DNA from: Bacteroidaceae bacterium | GTDB lineage: Bacteria > Bacteroidota > Bacteroidia > Bacteroidales > Bacteroidaceae | NCBI GenBank assembly: GCA_017615125.1 | Contig: JAGAAS010000100.1 | Coordinates: forward strand, 1-64,000 | Length of the DNA: 64,000 nt | Direction: 5' to 3' | Part shown: positions 58,295 to 64,000 of the stretch, one piece after another | Numbering within the stretch: the first letter of the stretch is position 1 | Layout: the number at the start of each line of letters is the position of its first letter | The notes under the pieces: model-generated | Told to the model about the DNA's origin: nothing | Database searches by the model: none | The model's input: only the letters and a program-made list of their open reading frames with translations | Made by a program: the position numbers and the translations under genes

Positions 58295-59185
58295 ATGAAC
58301 ACGAAACACATGCTGAAAGTTGCCCTTATCCAACAAGCCATATCTTCTGACGTTGAAGCCAACCGCCAGAAACTCAGTCTTTGCATCCGAGAGGCTGCTG
58401 CCAAAGGAGCCAGACTTGTCGTCATGCAGGAATTGCACGATACATTATACTTCTGCCAAACAGAAGACACCACCCACTTCAATTTAGCAGAGCCGATACC
58501 TGGGCTCGCAACGCATTTCTACGGCTCATTAGCTAAAGAGTGCGGCATAGTACTTGTTGCCTCGCTTTTCGAAAAGAGGACGACAGGACTGTATCACAAT
58601 ACGGCTGTCGTCTTTGAGCACGATGGCTCCATAGCAGGAAAATACCGCAAGATGCATATTCCCGACGATCCTGCCTACTACGAGAAATTCTACTTCGCTC
58701 CTGGAGATCTCGGCTTTCATCCCATCGACACTTCGGTGGGCAAGCTGGGCGTTCAAGTCTGCTGGGATCAGTGGTATCCCGAAGGAGCACGTCTGATGGC
58801 ACTTCAGGGAGCCGATCTTCTCATCTACCCTACCGCTATCGGATGGGAAAGCAGCGATACAGATGAGGAGAAAGCACGCCAGCTGAATGCCTGGCAGCTT
58901 GTGCAGCGAGGACATGCTGTTGCAAATGGGCTACCCGTAATTGCTGTTAACAGATGCGGGCACGAGGATGATCCCAGCAAGCAGACAAATGGCATACAGT
59001 TCTGGGGACATAGCTTTGTGGCAGGTCCTCAAGGAGAAATGATAGCAGAAGCTGGTACCAACGAGGAAATCCTTTTGGTTGACATCGATCTCTCGAGAAG
59101 CGAGAATGTGAGAAGATGGTGGCCTTTCCTCCGCGACAGGCGCATTGATGAATTCGAAGGGCTAACAGAACGCTTCATCGACTAA
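58295..59185 (+). CDS. aguB: N-carbamoylputrescine amidase
   Basis: A nitrilase-superfamily enzyme that releases putrescine, CO2 and ammonia from N-carbamoylputrescine. The 296-residue protein has the Glu-Lys-Cys triad: Glu in VVMQELHDTLYF, Lys in YRKMHIPDDP and Cys in GVQVCWDQWYPEGAR. LTERFID ends the protein. It is coupled to aguA in one transcript. Confidence 0.95.
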   Translation: MNTKHMLKVALIQQAISSDVEANRQKLSLCIREAAAKGARLVVMQELHDTLYFCQTEDTTHFNLAEPIPGLATHFYGSLAKECGIVLVASLFEKRTTGLYHNTAVVFEHDGSIAGKYRKMHIPDDPAYYEKFYFAPGDLGFHPIDTSVGKLGVQVCWDQWYPEGARLMALQGADLLIYPTAIGWESSDTDEEKARQLNAWQLVQRGHAVANGLPVIAVNRCGHEDDPSKQTNGIQFWGHSFVAGPQGEMIAEAGTNEEILLVDIDLSRSENVRRWWPFLRDRRIDEFEGLTERFID

Positions 59186-59241
59186 ACTCACACAAATCAT
59201 AAGACGTTTTTTCCCACGAGGTTTCCTTTTCTTGCTGAGCG

Positions 59242-59451
59242 ATGGACAAAGACAACGACTATAGCGACATCATCGACTTGCCGCATTACCAAATAAAATC
59301 AAGGACTCCTATGCCAATACAGGATAGAGCTATGTCGTTTTCTTCATTTCGAATCTTTGACGATACGTATACGTCAAGCGAAAAGCAAGCGCCGCCTGCC
59401 GAAAAGCAAGAAGAAGAATACGACGACTTATTGGGATTGACTGACTTCTAG
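59242..59451 (+). CDS. Small protein of unknown function (YolD-like N-terminus?)
   Basis: A 69-residue acidic protein. DIIDLPHYQIKSRTPMPIQDRAMSFSSF recalls the short YolD-like motif (histidine-proline followed by M-x-x-x-DRA-x-x-FSPF) found beside Y-family polymerases in other bacteria, but the match is only by eye. The C-terminal half is charged and probably disordered (EKQAPPAEKQEEEYDDLLGLTDF). It follows aguB by 56 bp and stops 2 bp before the end of the convergent nspC gene. Confidence 0.5.
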   Translation: MDKDNDYSDIIDLPHYQIKSRTPMPIQDRAMSFSSFRIFDDTYTSSEKQAPPAEKQEEEYDDLLGLTDF

Positions 59452-59453
59452 CG

Positions 59454-60620
59454 TTAATCCATCTTATCGCGATAATCCTCGTAACGGAAGTTGCGGAGAA
59501 CCTCTATCGTATGGTCTTCGTGAAGAAGAGCGATTGACGGGTGATGTATCCCGTTGAACATATTCGTCTTCACGGTCGTATAGTGAATCATATCTTCCAG
59601 AACGATATATTCCCCTTGCCGAAGAGGATGATCGAAGGCCCAGGAGCCCATGAAATCGCCACTAAGACAACTGTTTCCGCCCAATCGATAGACATAAGGC
59701 AGCGAACTTTTCTCCCCCTCCTCCAGAGTCTTCGCTCCGCGCACTTCCGGGTGATAGGGCATCTCCAGGCAATCAGGCATGTGGCACGTGAAGCTGACGT
59801 TTAGGATAGCGGTGCGAATACCTTTGTTCTCAACGACATCTACCACTTTGGCGATGAGAGGTCCTGTCTGCCAGGCGAAGGCGCTTCCCGGCTCGAGGAT
59901 TATCCGCAGCTGAGGATAACGCTCGTGCAGCCCCTTCAGGAGGGAAATCAGCAACGGCACGTTATAGTCAGTGCGCGTCATCAAGTGCCCTCCGCCCAGA
60001 TTGAGCCACTTAAGCGTCGGCAACCATTTCCCGAATTTCTCTTCGATGTGCTGAAGCGTATGCTCGAGAGCCTCGCTCGGCGACTCGCAATGACAATGAC
60101 AATGAAATCCCTCGATGCCCTCAGGCAGTTCCTCGGGTAGCTGGCTCGCAAGCACGCCGAAACGGCTTCCGGGAGCACACGGATTGTAAAGTTCCGTCTC
60201 TATCTCGCTGTATTCGGGATTGATACGGATGCCGCACGAAACGGAGCTCTCCTTTGCCAAAGGGTAAAAGCGCTCATACTGCGAGAGCGAATTGAAAGTA
60301 ATATGACTGCTGCAACGCAATATCTCAGGAAAATCCTCTTCCGTGTAGGCAGGGCTGTATGTATGCGCCGGGCTGCCGAATTCCTCATACGCCAGCCGCG
60401 CTTCGTAAAGAGAGCTGGCTGTCGTATGGCTGATATACTCCCTGAAGATAGGGAACGTCTTCCACAGGGCAAAGGCCTTGAAAGCCAGTATGATCTCTAC
60501 GTCGGCCTCTTCGGCAACGCGCCGGATGAGCGAAAGGTTTCGCCGCAGAAGACGCTCCTCCAGCACATAGCAGGGAGACGGGAACAGCGAATAGTCGGAC
60601 TTCGTGATATCGGTATCCAT
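59454..60620 (-). CDS. nspC: Carboxynorspermidine / carboxyspermidine decarboxylase
   Basis: PLP-dependent decarboxylase of the alanine-racemase fold that forms spermidine (or norspermidine) from its carboxy precursor. The start is ATG 60620 (MDTDITKSDYSLFPSPCYVLEERLL); the open frame to 60677 overlaps a promoter. The 388-residue protein shows the PLP lysine region ILAFKAFALWKTF, the HCHCHCESPSE run, GGGHLMTR, the PLP-phosphate stretch LEPGSAFAW and the C-terminal GGNSCLSGDFMGSW. It acts with the synthase at the window end. Confidence 0.93.
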   Translation of the reverse strand: MDTDITKSDYSLFPSPCYVLEERLLRRNLSLIRRVAEEADVEIILAFKAFALWKTFPIFREYISHTTASSLYEARLAYEEFGSPAHTYSPAYTEEDFPEILRCSSHITFNSLSQYERFYPLAKESSVSCGIRINPEYSEIETELYNPCAPGSRFGVLASQLPEELPEGIEGFHCHCHCESPSEALEHTLQHIEEKFGKWLPTLKWLNLGGGHLMTRTDYNVPLLISLLKGLHERYPQLRIILEPGSAFAWQTGPLIAKVVDVVENKGIRTAILNVSFTCHMPDCLEMPYHPEVRGAKTLEEGEKSSLPYVYRLGGNSCLSGDFMGSWAFDHPLRQGEYIVLEDMIHYTTVKTNMFNGIHHPSIALLHEDHTIEVLRNFRYEDYRDKMD

Positions 60621-60643
60621 CGTTCTTTGAATGTTTAGCTCTG

Positions 60644-60673
60644 CAAATTTACGAATAAAAACTGACACGACAA
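60644..60673 (-). promoter_or_regulatory. Promoter of nspC
   Basis: TAAATTTG (60651-60644) with a TTG 19 bp upstream (60673-60671) on the minus strand, about 24 bp before ATG 60620. Confidence 0.62.
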
Positions 60674-60759
60674 TCAATTCTTCCTTCGGCTTTCCATTTT
60701 TTCCGTATATTCAAAAAAAATGTTCCCCGCGCGGCAAGCCCGAAGGAGCTTCGCGAAAC

Positions 60760-60864
60760 AAGTTTTTCCCACAAAGATTTTTTCTTTCTCCAAAAAAAAT
60801 TTTCCCTTCTTCATACGGCCGTATGTAGAAAGAAAAAAAATTATTCCCTTCTCGAAAATTCACC
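60760..60864. repeat. 21-bp modular intergenic array J (4-5 units)
   Basis: Units at 60781 and 60802 (inverted: TTTCTTTCTCCA, TTCCCTTCTTCAT + GGCCGT), 60823 (ATGTAGAAAGAA) and 60844 (inverted TTCCCTTCTCGA), with a degenerate unit at 60760. Located in the 0.4-kb gap between the divergent nspC and speA genes. The rest of the gap holds only the two promoters. Confidence 0.82.
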
Positions 60865-61016
60865 CTCGCGAGAAACTTCTCTCGATGCATTTGAAAAGTC
60901 CCGCTGAAAGCCAGGAAAACGGATCTCCAAAAAAGCATATTTGGTGAATATACGCATTTTTTTGCCTTCGGCAAGATAAAAAACCGCCGAAAACGAAATT
61001 ATTCTCCAAAACTACA

Positions 61017-61024
61017 TATCTTTG
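61017..61024 (+). promoter_or_regulatory. -7 element of speA
   Basis: TATCTTTG, with no good -33 box at 19-20 bp. The leader would be about 60 nt. Confidence 0.55.
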
Positions 61025-61091
61025 CAAACCTTTAAGGTTTCATCAACTCCGTAATTTATTTATCCACAGCGAAAGCATCGACAATTAGAAA

Positions 61092-62984
61092 ATGAAGAAA
61101 TGGCATATTGAAGACTCGGCCGACCTCTACAACATCAAGGGCTGGGGCATCTCCTACTTCGGCATTAACGAGAAGGGACACGCGGTTGTTACCCCCAAGA
61201 AGAACGGAATAGAAGTCGACCTGCGCCAGGTAATGGACGAGCTGTCGCTCAGCGACATAGGGGCCCCCGTGCTGCTGCGCTTCCCCGACATCCTCGACAA
61301 CCGCATCGAGCGTATGTCGTACTGCTACAAGCAGGCTTGCGAGGAGTACGGATTCAAGGGACAATGCTACTCCGTCTTTCCCATCAAGGTCAACCAGATG
61401 CACCCCGTTGTGGAAGAGATTACCCGTCACGGGCAGAAGTTCAACCTAGGACTGGAAGCTGGCTCCAAGCCCGAGCTTCACGCCGTCATCGCAGCAAATG
61501 CCGAGAACGACTCGCTCCTTATCTGCAACGGATACAAGGATGAAAGCTACATCGAGCTGGCTCTGATGGCTCAGAAGATGGGGAAGCGAATCTTCCTCGT
61601 CATAGAGAAAATGAACGAGCTCGACCTCATTGCCGACGTGTCGAAGCGCCTTAACGTCCGTCCCCGCATCGGTGTCCGCATCAAGCTGGGAACAAGCGGC
61701 AGCGGCAAGTGGGAAGACAGCGGAGGCGATGCCAGCAAGTTCGGGCTCACCTCGAGCGAGCTGCTCGAAGCCCTCGAGAAACTCAAGCAGATAGGGCTTG
61801 AGGACTGCCTCAACCTCATCCACTTCCACATCGGGAGCCAGGTAACCAACATACGGCACATCAAGACTGCCATCCGCGAGGCTTCCCAGTTCTACGTGCA
61901 GCTCTGCCAGCTCGGCTTTCCCATCACCTTCATCGACGCGGGAGGAGGAATGGGCGTCGACTACGACGGCACCCGCTCGGCAAGCAGCGAGTCCTCCGTC
62001 AACTACTCCATGCAGGAGTACGTGAACGACATCATCTACCAGATAATGGAAGCCTCCGACAAGAACGGACTTCCCCATCCTAACGTCATCACCGAGAGCG
62101 GACGCTCGCTTGCAGCCCATCACTCCGTGCTCGTTGTCCAGGTGCTCGAGACCGTTTCCCTCCCGCAGATGCCGGAGGAATGGGAAGTGGGCGAAAACGA
62201 CCACCAGCTCGTCAAAGACCTCTACGAAATCTGGGACAACCTCACGCAACGAAGCGCCCTTGAGAACTGGCACGATGCGCAGCAGATACGGGAAGAGACG
62301 CTTGAGCTCTTCGCTCACGGCATCATCGACCTGAAGACGCGCGCGCAGATTGAGAAACTGTACTGGAGCGTAACACGCGAGATTAACACCATCGCCAAGC
62401 AGATGAAGCACGCTCCCGAGGAGCTGCGCAAGATAAACAAGCTCCTCGCCGACAAATACTTCTGCAACTTCTCCATCTTCCAGTCGCTTCCCGACTCCTG
62501 GGGCATCGACCAAGTCTTCCCCATCATGCCCCTGCAACGCCTGAACGAATGTCCCGACAGGCAAGCCACGCTTCAGGATATCACCTGCGACAGCGACGGA
62601 AAGGTCACTTCCTACATTTCCGAGAATGTCATCACCAACAGCCTCCCCGTGCACTCTATCCGCAAGGGCGAACCCTACTACATAGGCGTCTTCCTCGTAG
62701 GTGCCTATCAGGAGATTCTGGGCGATATGCACAACCTGTTCGGCGACACCAACGCCGTTCATATCTCCGTCACCAAAGACGGCTACAAGATAGAAAAGAC
62801 CATCGACGGAGAGACCGTCAACGACGTGCTTGAATACGTCGACTGGAATTCAAAGAAGATGGTACGCACCCTTGAGACGTGGGTTGCCCGATCTGTCAAG
62901 CAAGGCACCATCACCCTCGAGGAAGGCAAGGAGTTCCTCAACACCTACCGCTCCGGGCTCTACGGATACACATACCTTGAATAA
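61092..62984 (+). CDS. speA: Biosynthetic arginine decarboxylase
   Basis: Makes agmatine from arginine, the entry to polyamine synthesis. The 630-residue protein is the fold-III PLP enzyme of E. coli SpeA type. The PLP lysine is in YSVFPIKVNQMHPVV (about 95-105); NLGLEAGSKPELHA, IHFHIGSQVTNI, IDAGGGMGVDYDG and ITESGRSLAAHHSVLV follow; the C-terminal half contains the GVFLVGAYQEILGDMHNLFGDTNAVH cofactor segment. The leader is short; the next gene, for carboxynorspermidine synthase, lies 78 bp downstream. Confidence 0.96.
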   Translation: MKKWHIEDSADLYNIKGWGISYFGINEKGHAVVTPKKNGIEVDLRQVMDELSLSDIGAPVLLRFPDILDNRIERMSYCYKQACEEYGFKGQCYSVFPIKVNQMHPVVEEITRHGQKFNLGLEAGSKPELHAVIAANAENDSLLICNGYKDESYIELALMAQKMGKRIFLVIEKMNELDLIADVSKRLNVRPRIGVRIKLGTSGSGKWEDSGGDASKFGLTSSELLEALEKLKQIGLEDCLNLIHFHIGSQVTNIRHIKTAIREASQFYVQLCQLGFPITFIDAGGGMGVDYDGTRSASSESSVNYSMQEYVNDIIYQIMEASDKNGLPHPNVITESGRSLAAHHSVLVVQVLETVSLPQMPEEWEVGENDHQLVKDLYEIWDNLTQRSALENWHDAQQIREETLELFAHGIIDLKTRAQIEKLYWSVTREINTIAKQMKHAPEELRKINKLLADKYFCNFSIFQSLPDSWGIDQVFPIMPLQRLNECPDRQATLQDITCDSDGKVTSYISENVITNSLPVHSIRKGEPYYIGVFLVGAYQEILGDMHNLFGDTNAVHISVTKDGYKIEKTIDGETVNDVLEYVDWNSKKMVRTLETWVARSVKQGTITLEEGKEFLNTYRSGLYGYTYLE

Positions 62985-63062
62985 AGCCGGATATCCGTTA
63001 CCGGGCAGCGGAGATGTATTATCAAACGAACAGTATTTAATAACGATAAAAAGCGAATAAAA

Positions 63063-64000
63063 GTGAGTAGAGTATTACAAATTGGTTGTGGCGGTGTAGG
63101 AACTGTTGCCGCTCACAAGTTGGCTCAGAATGCCGACATCTTCACAGACATCATGATTGCCAGCCGCACAAAAAGCAAATGCGACGCTTTGGCAAAAGTG
63201 CTGAAAGACAAGTATGGCGTCAATGTCGCTACGGCTGCTGTTGATGCCGACGACGTACCCGCTCTTGTCGCCCTCATGAAATCCTTTAAGCCCGACATCG
63301 TCGTCAACCTGGCTTTGCCGTATCAGGACCTTACGATTATGGACGCCTGCCTGGAGGCTGGATGCAGCTATCTCGATACAGCTAACTACGAGCCCAAGGA
63401 CGAAGCTCACTTTGAGTATTCGTGGCAATGGGCATATAGAGAACGTTTTGAGAAAGCTGGACTTACCGCCATCCTCGGATGTGGCTTCGACCCGGGCGTT
63501 TCTGCCATCTATACGGCCTACGCAGCAAAGCACCACTTCGACGAGATCCACTATCTCGACATCGTCGACTGCAATGCTGGCAACCACCACAAGGCATTCG
63601 CCACTAACTTCAACCCGGAGATCAACATTCGGGAGATCACCCAGAAAGGTCTTTACTACAAAGACGGCAAATGGATTGAGACGGAACCGCTTGAGATACA
63701 TCAGCCCATCACCTACCCCAATATCGGCCCGCGAGAGAGCTATCTCATGCATCACGAGGAGCTGGAAAGCCTTGTCATCAACTTCCCCACCATCAAGCAG
63801 GGACGCTTCTGGATGACGTTCGGACAGCAGTACCTCACCTATCTTGATGTTATCCAGAACATCGGAATGTCGCGCATCGACGAGATTGAATACGAGGCCC
63901 CCCTCGCAGACAATTCCGGCAAGACCGCTCGCGTAAAGATTGTTCCCCTTCAGTTCCTCAAGGCTGTGCTGCCGAATCCTCAGGATTTGGGCGAGAACTA
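63063..64000 (+). CDS. Carboxynorspermidine synthase (saccharopine dehydrogenase-like), partial
   Basis: NADPH-dependent synthase that condenses putrescine (or diaminopropane) with aspartate semialdehyde to give carboxy(nor)spermidine, the substrate of NspC. Start is GTG 63063, giving SRVLQIGCGGVGTVAAHKLAQN with the Rossmann motif GCGGVGTVAA. Further family text is IMIASRTKSKCDAL, IVVNLALPYQDLTIMDACLEAG, LGCGFDPGVSAIYTAYAAKH and QGRFWMTFGQQYLTYLDVIQNIG. About 312 codons are present; the family is near 400, so the 3' end is outside the window. It follows speA on the same strand. Confidence 0.9.
   Translation, partial: MSRVLQIGCGGVGTVAAHKLAQNADIFTDIMIASRTKSKCDALAKVLKDKYGVNVATAAVDADDVPALVALMKSFKPDIVVNLALPYQDLTIMDACLEAGCSYLDTANYEPKDEAHFEYSWQWAYRERFEKAGLTAILGCGFDPGVSAIYTAYAAKHHFDEIHYLDIVDCNAGNHHKAFATNFNPEINIREITQKGLYYKDGKWIETEPLEIHQPITYPNIGPRESYLMHHEELESLVINFPTIKQGRFWMTFGQQYLTYLDVIQNIGMSRIDEIEYEAPLADNSGKTARVKIVPLQFLKAVLPNPQDLGEN

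Noticed and set aside
61446..62762. 438-codon minus-strand frame opposite speA
   Set aside because: Shadow frame; no domain and no promoter.

Overview
The window looks like a chromosomal segment of a Bacteroidota member, most likely order Bacteroidales and Prevotella-like. The evidence is: promoters of the Bacteroidetes type (TTTG, 19-20 bp gap, TAnnTTTG) in front of many genes; a complete Na+-translocating NADH:quinone reductase operon; a NigD-like lipoprotein; a DUF1460 lipoprotein; a TamB-like giant protein; a Bacteroidetes-style LptD; and a carboxyspermidine-type polyamine pathway. No rRNA, tRNA, CRISPR array, transposase or phage gene was recognised.

Layout. 1-6.4 kb: end of a histidine operon (hisF, hisIE), an MscS channel, an HD-domain hydrolase and lptD. 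6.4-20.3 kb: a pectin / rhamnogalacturonan / hemicellulose locus, with a pectate lyase, then a five-gene minus-strand operon (GH2, GH43, pectinesterase, GH3, small lipoprotein) and a rhamnogalacturonan lyase, but no SusC/SusD pair. 20.5-28.8 kb: an alanine/Na+ symporter, a DUF1460 lipoprotein, an RluA pseudouridine synthase and TamB. 29.1-35.0 kb: nqrABCDEF. 35.3-36.8 kb: a three-gene membrane-protein operon whose last gene (DUF4491) is frameshifted. 36.8-38.9 kb: an AT-rich islet with an array of four GTTAAAC sites at exact 21-bp spacing and a membrane-anchored deiminase-fold protein. 39.3-44.4 kb: metH (interrupted by an in-frame TAG), smpB, a Yip1-like protein, a NigD-like lipoprotein and a DMP19 protein. 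44.7-53.2 kb: YigZ, DUF1015, serA, serC, a DbpA-like helicase and a REC-PEP/pyruvate-binding protein. 53.6-57.1 kb: gdhA, an unknown membrane protein and a UshA-like nucleotidase. 57.1-64 kb: a complete arginine-to-spermidine polyamine set (aguA, aguB, nspC, speA and the start of carboxynorspermidine synthase).

The most unusual structure is a family of ten intergenic arrays (start of window, 2.7, 8.2, 18.3, 28.9, 39.2, 44.6, 46.7, 53.4 and 60.8 kb). Each is built from 21-bp units with no linker: a purine head (ATGAAGAAAGAA or GGAGAAGG variants) and a 9-bp tail that is either GC-rich (TCTCGCCGT, GCCGGCGAG) or an A-tract/T-tract (AAAATTTTT). Units may be inverted in place without breaking the 21-bp register. 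Twenty-one base pairs is two helical turns and seven codons, so the arrays could be phased-bend DNA, structured RNA or decaying short reading frames. I do not recognise the family.

Genes were read from the given sequence only. Family names rest on recognised motifs and overall similarity, not on a database search.
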